Below are positions 38,924 to 52,600 of a stretch of DNA of 64,000 nucleotides, piece after piece (the stretch's first letter is position 1; each line of letters starts with the position of its first letter). The notes below the pieces were generated by a model that was not told the DNA's origin, did no database searches, and was given only the letters and a program-made list of their open reading frames with translations. Source of the DNA: Apiospora phragmitis (lineage: Eukaryota > Ascomycota > Sordariomycetes > Amphisphaeriales > Apiosporaceae). Made by a program: the position numbers and the translations under genes. The stretch covers positions 2,232,001 through 2,296,000 of the forward strand of contig JAQQWL010000002.1 in assembly GCA_038363925.1 (NCBI GenBank), in the 5' to 3' direction.

Positions 38924-41900
38924 ATGGATCCTAACGAGCAGCCGGAGCCGACACTGCCTCCAGCAGAGCAGGTAAGTTACTATCCTGCTGCAATTTCATT
39001 TCCAAGCCTGTGCGACTAACCGTTGCAATCTTACCACTCCAGATGCGCCAGAAGCGCCTTGCGATGCTCAACCGCACAGCCAACAACGCTTCACCAGACA
39101 ACTCCTCGAGTCCTTCGACGCCCCAGCCTAAGCCGGCAGAGGCAGCAAAGGCGAGCCCAGCGAACTCCGAGAGCAGGAGACACCCGACCCCAACTCAGTC
39201 TAAACAACCTTATAGCAGCCCAAGCCTGCAGTCTGGAGTCAAGAACAAATCTGAAGTCACAGCTAAGGGACAGCGTGAAGAAGGTACCGTCAAGTCGAGC
39301 CCCCCCAAAAGACCGTCTTCTGATAAATGCTCCTCAGCTCCGCCGGCGAAGAAGATCCAAGCCCGGGAGGAACCGCTTGAGGAATGGTCGGACAGGACGC
39401 TTTGCGATATCTTCCGTGTCACCCTCGACGAGACGCGCTCGCGCGACAGTTATGGCAGCCCGTTGATGTTTCTTATGAATCTCCGAGAAGAGCTTCAACA
39501 GGATGGCCAACCTTTGAAACTCAATGCTCAGAACATCGACCAGGCTATCCTAGAAGCCGCCAGTACCGTCCCCTCTTCCAAACCAGTCTTGTCCTACCTT
39601 CTACCGGCCTTCAAGCGCATTATCAAGATAGCTTCATCAGCTCGACGGCCATCTCCCGAGAGACAAGCTGTTCTGGACGAGGCCAAAAGGCTTTGCGTGA
39701 GCAACTGCATATTTGCTATGACTATGCCTGAGCTTTTCGGGTATGTGGGCATTGCACGGCCGAAGAAGTTTCTGGCCGGCTGCTAATAAGTTGTTATAGG
39801 AGAGAGCCGAACCCCAGTCATGACAGCTTGGCTCCTTTTCTGCTTCGTAACGCCGAAGCTGAGGACGGGATCTGCTTGGACTTCTTCAACGAGGCCGTTG
39901 CGCGTATGAAGGAGGATGAAACTGTCGCTCCGATCTTTACCAATGCCATGGTGGAGCTGAGCCAGAGGCTTGCCAAAAAGTCTATGAATGATGACTATAA
40001 GACCTACGTCAATGTAAGTACACTCCTCATCTGAAGCAACTCAAGCTGACAAGATAGGTCTTGGTCACATATGCTCGATACCCAGCTCTCCTGGAGGCAC
40101 TGGCTGAGCACCCTCGGTTCCTTGTCGAAAAGACTCCTGGAATGACAAAGGAACAGCAAGCTGTCGCAACCGAGACCCGAACAATCCTTGGCCCGTTCTT
40201 CCGTATCTCGCCTTTGCAGGCAGAGGTCACAAGGACTTACTTCGCTAATCCACGCCAGCTTGATGCCCCGCAGATAAGAAGTTTGCAAAGTACATTGCAG
40301 ATGACGCTTAAGGGCTCATCAATCTGAACTAATCAGCATAACGAACCATTTTGTGCGAGCGGGCGAAAAGGCTCGCAGTCGTACACTTGACTGGTTTGCT
40401 TTTGTCCTGAACACGAACCACAAGCGGCGGGCAATGCGTGTGGACCCTAGAGAGGTTGCCTCGGATGGTTTCATGGTCAACACCACCGCTGTCTTGGATC
40501 AGCTATGCCAGCCCTTCTTGGATGCAACGTTCTCCAAAGTCTCCAAAATCGACATCGATTACTTGCGTCGAAACCCACGAGTGGATGTCAGGGATGAGAC
40601 CAAGTTGAACGCGGATCAAGCAACTTCAGATGCGTTTTACGACCAGAAAGCCGAGGGGACGTCAAATTTTGTCTCCGAAGTCTTCTTCCTGAATCTCGCC
40701 TCTCACCATTATGGTATCGAAAACATCAACGCCAAGTTGAAAGACATGGATCGTGACATCAAATACTTCCAGAAGATGGAAAAGCAGATCAGCCAAGAGA
40801 TGACCAAAATGGTGAGTGCTCCACTTGATCTCTGACTTCAGGAGATACCTAACAGTTATAGACCGGCTTCCACAAGACACAAGCTCAGTTGCAGTATGAC
40901 AAAGTCATATCTGTCCTTGAGAAGACAATGTCATTGAGGCATTCCATCGAAGGCGTACTCACAGACCAGAGCACGCAAGCCCTGTCTTTGCAGTTCATGC
41001 GATGCGTATCGGTCTGGCTCCTTTCGGATTGCAAGCCGATCGAATTATGTCCCGGGTCAGAAGCTTGAGCTTCCGCTCCCACCGGAGATACCCGATCAGT
41101 TCAGCTGCTTGCCAGAGTACGCTCTTCAGGTAGTAGTCGAGAACTTCAAATTTGTGCTCCGGTAAGTGGAGTTATGCCTCGCATTGTGGCCACCAGCTAA
41201 TCACCCGTCTAGGTTTATGCCGGAGATCATGGTGTCGGCTGTCGGCGACGAGACTGTAGCACTCTGCATTGCGTTCTTGCGTTCTTCCGGGTACATAAAG
41301 AACCCCTATCTTAAATCCTCTCTCGTCACTGTTCTCTATGCCGGGACATTCTCTATAGGGAAGCGATATCCCCAAGGCATTTTAGGAGGTCTCTTGATTG
41401 GAAGCGAGTTTGCCAACGAGCACTTGCTCCATGCTCTAATGAAATTCTATATTGGTAAGTACATACTTGTGTCCTGTAACGAGCTGCGCTGATAGAAAAT
41501 AGAATGCGAGCACAGCGGCGTCAGCGTCGGGTTCTATGATCGGTTTAACGTCCGCTACGAGATATTCCAGGTCATGAAGAGTGTCTGGACTACTAATTCG
41601 GGCTATAAAGAGCGACTGAGGACGGAAAGCCGGTATGTTCTAAGGATGCGACAATGTCTGGCAATCACATGCTGATAAGTTTAGGGTCAACCGCCAGTTC
41701 TTCATCCAGTTCGTCAATCTGCTACTCAACGATGCGACGTATTTGCTCGACGAAGCACTGTCGAAACTGGCAACAATCCATGAGTACCAGAAAGAATTGC
41801 AAGATCCATCCATGTCTGCCGAAGACAGGGAAAAGAAGCAGGGTGACTTGGAACAGGCAGAAGGACAATGCCAGAGCTGGATGCAGCTCGTCAACGAGAC

Positions 41901-42573
41901 CATGGAGATGATGAAGTTGTTCACCGAGACGTTGACAGATGCCTTCACCATGCCTGAAATCGTCAGCCGGTTGGCAAGCATGCTAAACTACAATCTGGAC
42001 ACAATTGTTGGGTCCAAGCGAGGTAACCTGAAGGTGGAAGATGCCAAGAAGTACAACTTCGATGCGAAGACGCTTCTGTCGGCGTTTGTGGACATCTACC
42101 TTAACTTGGCACAAAAGCCAGCATTCATCGACGCCATAGCGGCTGATGGAAGATCCTACAAGCCCCAGAATTTCCACGAGGCTTCAAGGATCCTTCAAAC
42201 CCGGTCATTGAAGTCGCCCGAGGAGCTTGGCCGCTGGGATGTCCTGAAGGAGAAGGTGGAGGAAGCAAAGGATATCGCAGACAAGGCCGAACTCGACCTG
42301 GGAGAAATCCCCGAGGAATTTGAGGACCAGCTGATGGGTATCCTGATGACAGACCCCGTCATACTGCCATCCAAGAACGTGGTGGACAGAACTACCATTG
42401 TTCAGCAGCTTCTCTCCAACCCTTTGGACCCTTTCACCAGGCAACGCATGACGATTGACGACGTAGTGCCTGACGATGCGCTGCGGGCCCGCGTGGACGA
42501 GTGGAAAGCTGAGCGAGTTGCTGCCGCTCGCAAGAGTCGGGATGGAGATCAGATGGATACTACTGAAGGTTGA
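38924..42573 (+). CDS. UFD2: Ubiquitin-chain elongation factor E4 (UFD2, U-box), two frameshifts
   Basis: E4 enzyme that extends ubiquitin chains on substrates passed by Cdc48/p97, feeding the proteasome; cytosol and nucleus. Eight exons: 38924-38971, 39043-39740, 39800-40013, 40058-40811, 40862-41162, 41214-41454, 41503-41632 and 41685-42573, all with GT...AG ends. The N-terminal 120 residues are low complexity (Ser/Pro/Lys). Next comes the long helical Ufd2 core, with family stretches such as LDWFAFVLNTNHKRRAM, KNPYLKSSLVTVLY and RVNRQFFIQFVNLLLNDATYLLDE. The U-box sits at about residues 1007-1075 (EFEDQLMGILMTDPVILPS). Two single extra bases break the frame: GGG at 40312-40314, before AHQSELISITNHFVRAGEKA, and TTT at 41022-41024, before RIASRSNYVPGQKLELPLP. 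With both removed the spliced length is exactly 1091 codons including stop. Because the gene is otherwise conserved throughout, I regard the breaks as probable sequence errors. Confidence 0.95.
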
Positions 42574-43436
42574 GCAATACCCTAGATTTTGACAGGAGTA
42601 TTGGTCTACTATTCGATCATGCCTGTTCTGTCATATACACACAAGGGAGCGGAGCAATGGAACCGCAGGGTTCAGCCCTATGTGAGTCTGGTCTATGTAC
42701 GGAGACGACTTACGAACACAATTATGTTGAATGGGCATCATCATGCCTTACTATGCCGAGTCGTTTGCTGTACTCTAGTCTGCGATGTCACTTCACTCCC
42801 CACTTCTCAATAGAGTAAATCTATAGCAGTCGGACCCGGATAAGGTAGTCGATGATGCATGAAAGTGTGCTGGTTGGGCGCTGATGACGAAGCCTGCGTG
42901 TTCTTCTTCTCCAATCCCCGTTGCGCCGGGCCATCGATTCGTGAAACAAGAAGCTACTTCAAAAATTCCACTCGTGTTCATGAAACGTTGATCGACCTGA
43001 TTTGATAGTTGAGTCTTGCGCTGCGGTTGTTGTTGATGCCTGAGGTGGGACTTGTCATGAGATTGAGCCAATATACACGCTGCGAATAGTGGGTTGCGAT
43101 ATGTCCATTGGGCCATGGCATTTGGAAAGTTAGGCCTACAAGGGCTCCTACTATCAAACATGATTTAAGACAGGTCTTTCCCTTCCAAAATCGCATCAAC
43201 AAGACCACGCCTCCCTATTTTCGCTCTGAGCCTAAACTCTGCTGGCTTGTTCGTGCTGTCCACTCACCGCCTCCTCAAAGAAGCGGTAAGGGTTCAAGGA
43301 AGCCAAACACAATACTTTTAATCATACACACACACACATATATATATACTATCACTAGTTGCCACCGCTCGATATGGCCTTTGCATTTCCTCTCAACGTC
43401 TTCTCTTCTCTCCCACAGGCTTGTGGCGTACCCCTG
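42574..43436. other. Intergenic, UFD2 3' flank
   Basis: No supported gene. A CA/TA microsatellite lies at 43325-43348. Open frames on both strands overlap and carry no motif. Confidence 0.5.
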
Positions 43437-43719
43437 CTATTGTCTCTTGGCTTTCTTGACCAGCGCTTCCAGTTCCAGCTGTTTGGCTTGCAAACGCCTC
43501 GACGTTGCCTCCTCCGAGGGTACACTGGCTGAAGCAAATCTCTCTGTGACAGTCGACTCACTGGCAAGGTAAGTCTCCAGAGCTACAGACGAACCGCCGC
43601 TGCTATTGGATTGCCTTTTGTTGTTGAATTTTAGTGACTGCTTCATGATCTATGTACGAATCATTTGCGACTTACACACCGCCCGATCCAATGGACATCC
43701 TCATTGATTCTTGAGACAT
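43437..43719 (-). CDS. Possible small protein, 69 codons, function unknown
   Basis: Two models share the same C-terminus, which is rich in Glu, Ala and Lys and ends QLELEALVKKAKRQ, a likely helix. The spliced model joins 43719-43676 to 43602-43437 across a 73-bp intron (GTAAGT donor, CACTAAAA branch-like sequence, TAG acceptor) and starts MSQESMRMSIGSGG. The unspliced model starts at 43646 (MKQSLKFNNKRQ) and is also 69 codons. The spliced frame also stays open upstream to an ATG at 43935. A GTAAGT donor placed exactly in phase favours the spliced model. No family is recognised. It lies between UFD2 and the zinc-finger-like gene and points away from the latter. Only comparison with relatives or RNA data could settle it. 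Confidence 0.35.
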
Positions 43720-43935
43720 CTGGCCACCTTCTTTGTGCTCCGTGTTTTTATTGAAGTTGGAGGGAAAATTGATGAGTTGGGTTAGATCAGACTTGGCACA
43801 ACTGGGAGCCAAGCAGAGATCAGGAGCAGGGGTATTCTGAGTTCGAGAATAGGGGTAAGTGTAATCGTTCTTGAGATTTGAGATGATCCGTGTCCAGTTT
43901 GGTGAAACAATCACGGATCGTTGATGGACGGCCAT

Positions 43936-44885
43936 CGCCTTTTATCCCCAATGTGTGAAGCTATTCGCGCCGGGGCGCACAGAGAAACGGCTGGGTACGA
44001 CTCCATTTCCCACTCAATCGGCGCATCATCGCCACGCCCAATCCAAGACGGCCAAAGGAGACGGAGGGGACAGCACGCTCGGGTTGGCCATCTTTGTGTG
44101 CAGATGGCCCTCCCATCTGCGCAGCCGCTTCCTCTCTCGCCGTCTCTATTCACTTTTGCGCTCGCGGGCGCTGGCGTTTCCCATCGCGGAGGCGCAGGAA
44201 GCAGCTTGTGCCGGGAACAAACCTGACTGGATGACGATATCGGTAGCTCTCATGCAGCCCGTACCCCCTCGATCATGGCGCTCTGCGCAATCAGCTTCGA
44301 GCCTTTCGCTGCACGCTTGATTGGCGGTTCCTGTGGTGCGCATATCTCCACCACCGTCGTTTTGCGCAACTGCGCAAAAGCCTGGCGCTGAGCATAAAAT
44401 GCCGTGATTACGGGCCCCCGAGGCAGGCCGCTCCTCTAGATTTCTTCCCAAGCTTCTCCCATCATCCCATTTTCTCACCAGACGCCCCAAATCTCATCGT
44501 GAGAAAGAGAGAGATGTCCCTTTAAGAAGCCTTCATCGTCTCTGACCCCTATCCAGAGTCGTCCGCGTCTCGGCAATATTCTCTGGCCCCCCTTTTCGAA
44601 GCAACACTGGTTTTTTGCAATGTGCTTCTGCCAGACATAGGACGTTTCGCTCCTCCAAGATAACTTATCAATCAAAATCAATGTCAACGAACGATGCTTG
44701 AATACCTTGTGCAACCTGATCTCGTACATGAACTATTACTGCAGAAACGATCCCGCCACTACCGAAGCCCTGACTGGCACTCACTGCCCACCCCTTTGGA
44801 ACTCACCAAGTGGAACGCAACGACTAAGAAGCTTGCGGCCCAGTGGACAAGTCGTGCGGGTTCTTTACGTCGACTTAAGAAAATA
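43936..44885. promoter_or_regulatory. Shared upstream region of two divergent genes
   Basis: About 950 bp between the possible small minus-strand gene and the plus-strand zinc-finger-like gene. It is GC-rich near 44030-44430 and pyrimidine-rich from about 44450. A frame open at 44694-44996 runs in phase into exon 1 of the next gene, so that protein could start earlier than I place it. Confidence 0.4.
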
Positions 44886-46639
44886 ATGGTCAGGGGCCGG
44901 ACCAGTGCAACATCCAATCAGGTTAAGCAGTCACCACATCTAACCTGCCGCGGTTCGAGCAGCGCGCAAGTTGAGCAAGCAAACAAGTATGTATGATCCA
45001 TTCTCCGTGGACAGATATTTGAATGGGAAGGCGGCGCCCTGCTGATTTTCTACTATCATGCGTAGACAACACGACGTGGGAACTGAAGTATGTGCAGCAG
45101 AGTTCAAGGCTTCAGACGCAGCATTGAACTCGCTAGGGTCTGAATCTGGGCAACGGCAACAGCATACTCCGCAGAATCTCGGACCAATCGACTCTATGGA
45201 GAAGGGAAGGACTTCCGGCGCTGCTCACAAATCCAGCAAGGGCAAGTCAAACAGCAAGGGCGAACGCGCATCACTGTCGCCCGAGCAGTATCTCGTCATC
45301 AAGAGACAAGAAGCGGTCGAGAAGGTGATGGCTGCTTTTACCAAGAAGCTGGCGGACGAACTTGCTATTATCACCCATGCGCACGAGTCCTCGGGAGGTG
45401 CGTCTGGTGGGAGTTCGTATAGTGGTAGCGGGGGTGGCCCCGACTCGGGTGGTGGGAATGCCGGCCGTTCCTCGGGTCGAGGAAAGCGTCAGTTTGACGA
45501 CGGGGACCGAAATGAGTCCTCCAGTACAGACGGGAACGGCGGCAACGGCCAGGACAAGGGAGGAAACAAGCGTGCCAAAACCGAGGAGAACCCCGGGCCG
45601 TCGTTTGTTTGTCCGTTTTTCAGGCATAATCCGAAGCGATTCTGCCATCATCGCACCTGTGTGGGACCAGGGGTAAGTCGCTTCATTCATCACCCTCCCT
45701 TTTCTCGGAAGCATGAGCTCACTGCCATACCCTATAGTGGAAAACAATCCATCGCTTGAAGTAAGTTTTGCGAAAAATTGTTCTTGGTTTCAAGTGCATG
45801 CTGATACATGGCGCAGGGAACACCTTTATCGTGTCCATAAGCTGCCCCCTAATGCTTGTCCCCGCTGTGGCGATCCTTTCGGCGACGCCAAAGCCCTGAA
45901 CGCCCATCTGCGCTCTGACGACCCTTGCCGCAAGAAGGACATCGCAGCCGCTCAAGGCATTGACGAGCAGCAGGAGAAGAAGCTCAGGGAGCGCAAGAGG
46001 GTCGGTTCTGCTGTGACGGACGAGCAGAGATGGAGAGACATCTACATGATCTTGTTCCCCGAAGCCAACAAGAACAATTTGCCTAGTTCCTGTGAGTATA
46101 AATGAGCGCCGCATACAAAAAGGGTCTCGTTACTGATGCCTCGAGTAGATTACGATGTGACAGATGCCGAAGAATACGCAAAGACGACCGAGCACTTCAT
46201 GAAGTACAAGAAGCGTATTGAGAAAGAGCTTCCCGCTTTGATCCGCAAGAAGGTCGAACAGAAGTTTGCCCACGTCGGCCAAGAGCTGTTCGCAAACTTT
46301 GACGACTTCGTCCGCGATGGCATCCATGACATCTTCAGCTGCCCCACGCCGAAGTCGGCGCCGGGTTCGCCTCGGAGCTGCCGCCAGTCCCCGGCGCCCG
46401 AGATGCCGCTGCCAAAGAACGCGGCCGAAGACCTTGGCTTCGAATTCTCGAGCGAGGCGCTGGATCTCTCGGCTTACTTCAACGACCCGGATGCGCCGTC
46501 CCTGCTGATTGGCGGGCTGGACACGAATCTGGACTTTGGCAGCAATCTCGCGGGCTGCCCGTTTTTCGACGCCGAGTCAGACTCTGGTTACGCGTCGACT
46601 GCCACGATCAGCCAGTATTTTGATAGTAGTAGGCGTTAG
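44886..46639 (+). CDS. Fungal zinc-finger-like regulator with CPFFRHNP motif
   Basis: Probable nuclear protein of a fungal-specific C2H2-like group; the exact role is unknown. Five exons: 44886-44986, 45066-45672, 45738-45760 (23 nt), 45817-46091 and 46149-46639, giving 498 codons with no break. The N-terminal 200 residues are low complexity (Ser/Gly/Asp), with KRAKTEENPG near residue 205 as a possible nuclear signal. The conserved core begins FVCPFFRHNPKRFCHH, passes through the micro-exon WKTIHRLK, and goes on to EHLYRVHKLPPNACPRCGDPF, ending in HLRSDDPC. A charged helical stretch follows (YAKTTEHFMKYKKRIEKEL), then an acidic C-terminus. Related proteins spaced F.CPF.+.P...+..C and EHL.R.H..P..C.RC are common in Pezizomycotina and are usually unannotated. 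The start could lie upstream, since the frame is open to 44694. Confidence 0.85.
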
Positions 46640-49600
46640 GTTCAAGATTTGTTTCGAAGCCGCCAATTTGGGTACCGTCTTTTGTGGTACTCTGTACTTC
46701 CCTTATCATCCCTGCAGCGTGTCGAAAGCCACCAGACCCCCCGTTCTTTGGGTGTTGACGGCCGGGCATATCTCCGAAGTCGCATTTACGCGCTCGTGTC
46801 ACTCGTTTAGAAAATGGATCATGTATTTGTTTATTGTCAGTCGATTCAGAAGGAAGTATACGATTCATGTGTTTTTACTTATAAACAGACTGCACAAAGT
46901 CAGAAAGCAGAAACCGGATGCCTGTGCAGGATCCCTTGTCTTGTCGTGCCTAAATGAGTTTGCCTATTGACACGCTTTCGTTCGATGATGCCATGGCGGG
47001 ACGGTAAGTAAGAACTGACAGGCAGGGATGCCTGCATTTGACGAAAGGTCATGTTTTTGACGTGTTGCCGAATTGTTTCTGGGGACGGGCTGATGTGGCG
47101 CTTCTATCCCTCTCTTTCATAGTTAAGGGACCTTTCGTGAAACCTCCAAAGCTGGTAGACATGGGTTGTTGCAGACGAATTAATGACTCCTCTTCCTCCA
47201 TGGGGCCACGTGCCGATGGAGGATAGAGGGGAGGCTGCTGTGCTTGAAGAAGGGGGAGGGGGCGGACGGCATTTGTGATACAGAGATCGGGTGGAAATCT
47301 CTTGCCGGTCGGTACTGCAGTAGCCGAACCAAACTTCTGGAATCTGCTAAGGCTCAAAAGTACCGGATCATCTCAGGTAATCTGAGACAAAGCCATCGTT
47401 GCGGGCTGGGAGCCACGAATGCTAAATTCGTCAATCGTATCTGAAGTCTCAGATTGGTTTGCCAGCTTTCAAGACACTCCCGCCTGCTGGCGGGCTTACC
47501 AACCGCATGAGCCCAGCTTGGGGGAACACGTTCGCCGTGCCGCGTGGTGTCGTAATCGAAATTTCTTGACAAAGCAATATAAGTACTCATCGATGCAGGA
47601 ATTTTCTAAAAAAAAATAAAAATGAAACTTTGTCCCGATATGTTCGGCAAGAGTTCCATGTGATGGAGGAAGGCCAAAACCCTCATGAGAAGCCTCATCC
47701 TTTTCGACGTCAGAAATTAACGGGGTCGGCGCCCATCGGCGTTCCAGACTCGAAGGTTCGACGGACCCAAACTTCTGATCAGAGAATTAAAGAGACGTAG
47801 ATCATACACACACAAGGTTCAAGTATACTTCTGAAGGTCCGAGCCACCGCGGGAATATTTAAAAAAAAAAAAAAAATCCAGCCATAAGTCAGTACCTGGA
47901 AACCCGTGAGCCCGTGGTTGGGAATGAATCCACAGCAATACTAGTAGACGACGACTGGACGACCTGGCAAGTTTAGTTCTGTAAACCATCGATAGAACAG
48001 GGACAGAGTGTATGGATTAGATGTATATGAACATAGTCTCTAGCAGATTCGCAAATGTCAAGTGATAGAGTTGAACCCTGTGTGATGACGGATATGCGCA
48101 CAGAGTAGCTTCGGCGAAGGGAAGTTGTGATGACAGTTCAGATAGTAGAGACGACACCTCGAACGTCAGTGCGAACGATGGAAGATCCTGGCCGACTTGA
48201 TTTATGTGCTGTATATTCTTGGTAGGAGGAGAAGCATCTGAAATTGTTTCATGAATAGGACGATGTGATGTGTGATGCATCGCAAGTCTACGTAGTCAGT
48301 GATCGAGGTGGGTGGGTATGTATGATGATATACTGCTCTGCAATAGACTGCTGCATGCACTATTAATCCCGACCATCGCGACCAGGGCCTCCTCGGCTTA
48401 TCCCACGTTTTGTGATGAAGCAAGGGACAGGTACCTGCACTAATGGGCATCCATTGGATCCTAGCGGTCCCTGGCTCTGCAGATGAGTGGTCGACCCATC
48501 TTGAGATTGGGCGTCTCCCGATTGGGACCCAGTTCTGGCCCGTGTTTGATTGATTAAAAGAGCATCCCCTCCACACTCTCTCGACGCCATCTTCAGGGGG
48601 AGGGTACTGGGAGGGACGCATCTTAAACCGCTGTCGCTACCTACCAGACGATGAAGAAACAGGCACCTGGGCGCCGGCAGGATGAGGTTGGTTGGACAGG
48701 GAAGGTAAGCTGGCAAGGTAAGGCAAGACAAGACAAAATGACCGTGCTTCTCTTTTCTCTTGCCACATGCCTGGCGTCAACCTTCTCGATATGCACCGAA
48801 TGTGAATCCTGAGAGGCTGACCGTTTAATTCTGAGTTGATCCCTGGAAACTACTTGTCCTGCCAAGTGACAAGACAACATGGAACATTTATGTGCATGCA
48901 TCTGATCCTACAATTCTCAAGCTATTACTCACTTCCCACCCGGTTGGTTCAGATGTTGTTATTGGCCTTTGCCTAGTCCTTTTTTTCGACCCTTCCCTCG
49001 CCTACTCGCCCTCCCAAGATTGAGTCGCCTCGCTTATCAATATTTTTTTTCTCTCTGGAAATTGACCAGTATCTACACTCCTTGTAATCTCTCCTTAAAG
49101 CCGGCCTTGATGGTTTCCACGCTGCGAAATAATCTCTATCACGCACCAACAACAAACTGATACTTGCAAACCGACCCAGACCCGACGTTGGTTTCCCTTT
49201 GGTCCCCACTAGATTAGGTATACCTCCCACCTCCCTTTGAAGGTACCTACTAGTGCATGTGTCGAAAGATTTGGAGCCAACATTTGATTCAATTGTTTGC
49301 ACGTCCGCCCAGTAGTACTTCGCTCCTTATCGTTGGCTTGATGCTGAAGTTTCATACATTGCACTGCGAAACATCCTTCACCTCAACCCGACCCGAACTG
49401 TCTGTCTGTCTGTCGCTCTGCTCTACCGAATCACCAGTACCAGGCCGACTCTATCGAGTGCGAAATTCAGCATCTCCATCCACTACTACGACTAATAGTT
49501 TGAGGGATCGACAGCCGAATTAGACAGGGCGAGAAAGACAGGAGGCGGACACACAGCAGCGACCTGCCACGACCTTCCTATAAACTCTTCCCGCGACAAA

Positions 49601-49690
49601 AAGCATATCGCCTGCTCTTTCACCACCTTATGCAATTGACCGTCTTCTCACAGTTACGGTGCGACCAACAGCTTCGGTCGCTCTAGACCA
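46640..49690. other. Intergenic region before the DOCK gene
   Basis: About 3 kb without a supported gene. An A16 run lies at 47861-47876. From about 48960 to 49690 the plus strand is pyrimidine-rich with many short CT and CCAAC-like stretches and reads as the promoter and long leader of the gene at 49691. Minus-strand frames at 48202-48901 are mirror images of this composition. Confidence 0.5.
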
Positions 49691-52600
49691 ATGCCCTGGG
49701 AACCGCTAGCTCGTATCGCCTTCGCTGTCGCGACATACCCATTCAGCACCCAATCCGACAACGAGCTCCCCCTTGAGATTGGCGATGATCTCTACATTAT
49801 CGAACAAACCCACGACGGCCAATGGCTTCGCGGCTATCTGCTAGCACCCCCGTCGTTACTGGCGGGGCTGACGACAGCCAAAGGCCAAACACTCGAAGCC
49901 CGCGTCTTCTCGGGCATCTTCCCACGCAGCTGTGTCGAGATTCGTGAGGTTTTGGGCGAGGGCGACGATACTTCGACGGACGACAATGCGAGTTACTTGG
50001 GTAGCGATGAGACACCGAATGTCGGCAGTGACTCAGGCAAGAGCGGTGTCGCTTCTATAGGAAAGAGGAAGGCCAAACCGGCACTGGAGAAATTCAACAA
50101 ACCGAACGGGCTGCGGCTGTCGTCCGGCGCAAGTGTACGAACAGACGAGCCAAACGGGTTACCGGTAGCGCTATTCAAGCGAGAGCCAGGGGAACCGAAG
50201 CCACCTGCGCCAGTGCCCATGCTGAAAGTCGGCGACGAGACGCCAACTTCGGCTTCCGAGCCCTTGATCGACGAGATTGCCTCTTGTTTGCGCGAATGGC
50301 ATTCGAAAAACCTCCATGAGCTGCTTCTTGCGCGCGAGTACTCCGCGCTGGAGAAGTTCTCTCGCTTAATACATGGCCTGGACTTCTCCCGTCGACAGTT
50401 CTTGCATAATGTGCTCACTGCGCATGAATACAGCGAGTTACGCGAGAAGACAGTCTGGGACCTTGTTAGGGGTAATAAGCTCTGCGGAGGCGAGGTTATC
50501 GTTCGGGATCCCGCCCAGGGTGGGCGTGTCCTGACGGGCGACGACTCCGTGGTCGAGATTACGAAATTGCAGTCCCTGATGAGCTTATTGGATGAGCCAC
50601 CCAAACCTCACGTTGAGTTGACCGCCCTGCACCACCTGCTTGTAGATATTAAGACCTTCTCCGGTTCGTCCAGCGAAGCTACCACACTGGCGGTGTACTT
50701 GGTCAGCAAACCGCTGGGCGGGTTCCCAACAGCATTGTCGGAAAGCTACATTGTCGATGTCCCAGCTGGCGGAACCATGGGCCAGATGGCCAAGTCGTCG
50801 CAGATGCGCACCCTTTTCACTGATCTGACGTCAACCGATATTGGCGACGCCTCTTCGGCGGATACGGAGCTGTATTTGGTGGTCGAAGTCCGCGCGGCCC
50901 ACCAGATTGCTGTGGGAAAGCCTCTGTCGCGAGCTGGTACAGCTCCGCATACCATGACCGGTTATTCCAGAGATAAACCACCTTCCACCAGTGCAACCAA
51001 GTCTTCTAGGAGGAGTCTGATGTGGGGTTCTACGAGGTCGGCTTTCTCTAGGGGTGGACCGCGACTCGATGCCCTTTCTGAGCAGCCGGAAGAGCGACCG
51101 GCGACTGCATCCGCGGAAAGTCAAGATGGAGGCCGTGCAACCAGCTCGTCCGGGTCAAGAGGTATCCGTTCTTCGTCGGATGTCTCGCAGGCGACCACCC
51201 ATCTCACAGCCGACAGATTGGTAGGAATGGGAGTATTGAGGCTGAACCAGATAATGAAGCGTACTGAAGAGTCGGAACATCTGATCAGTGTATGGGCGCC
51301 ATCCACAAACCTCACTCCTGAAAAGTTCGATCATGACGAGGACTGGGATGAGCTTATCATCCACCTCTTAGACAGCAAGTCTGGGCAATTCGAAAAATCG
51401 AGGAGGGCGGAGCGTCTCCAAATCCACCTGAGGCCATTTGATAATCCCGATGCCGATGCACTCGTCAAGGCGACGCCCACTCAGCTTTCCGGCGTTACTA
51501 AGACAAGCAAGTTGGGATTTGCTGGTGCGCCAACGAAGCCACGATCTGATATCTATGTGACTATCAACCAGGCTTTTCTTTCTCGGCAGAACTTGATATC
51601 GCGGTTCGGCGGCAGTGCAACTTCGATACCAAGCCACATGATCGGCGTCAATTTGATGATTACCATGGAAGTCCGCCGCAAATCAGGCGAACGGATAGAG
51701 AATTGTATTTCTCCGTCCTCGAATGGCGAAGCTGTCAGCACTTGGAAGTCATACGCTGTAGAACGTGGCGAAGCTTGGAACCAGACGCTGAAGCTTTCAC
51801 TCCAACCACAGGACGTTTCGAATGCGCACCTCGTCATGACTGTCACAGACCTCCCGAACGTGCCATTTGCGGTAGCCTACTTACCCTTGTGGGAGCAACA
51901 AGCTTTCATCAAAGATGGCCCACACTCCCTTTTGTTGTACAAGCTCGACGAAAACACACAAACAGCACAGCCGGGGGTCTCGGGCAGGGGTGGCTACCTT
52001 TCTTTGCCCTGGAGCACCAGAGGTGAAGCCAGCGATGTTACTGGCCCCCTTGCGGCTTTACGACTGGAAACGTATCTCTGCAGCACCAAATTTTCCCAAG
52101 ACAGAGTTGTTCTTGGACTCTTGAGGTGGAAGGAACAGCCCAAGGAGGACATACCTGGCCTCCTTAAGCAACTGATATTTGTTCCCGAGATAGAGGTTGT
52201 CAAACTACTCAGCGATGTTCTCGATGCTCTGTTTGGTACTCTGGTTGAGTACCAAGGTCAAGACGAGTTTGAGGACCTTGTCTTCTCTGCTCTCGTTCGG
52301 GTTCTGGGCATTGTTCACGATCGCCGTTTCAATCTGGGCCCTTTGGTGGATCAGTATGCGGAAACCAGGTTCAATTACCCCTTTGCAACCCCATGCTTGG
52401 TCAGATCTTTTACTCGACTACTCTCCAATCCCACGGACCCGGAAACTGCGAGGAAACTGCGTGCAACCCTGAAGGTGATCCGCCACATCCTCAAATTCAT
52501 TACGCACGGTAGGGGTCAACAAAAGGCCAAGGAAGCGGGTATTGGCATTACAAGTACCAGCCCTGGCTTCACTAGGCATCTGCAGACCATCTTCAAAGCA

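Noticed and set aside
44941..44965. GGTTCGAGC, resembling a tRNA B box
   Set aside because: No matching A box or foldable arms around it; it lies in exon 1 of the regulator.
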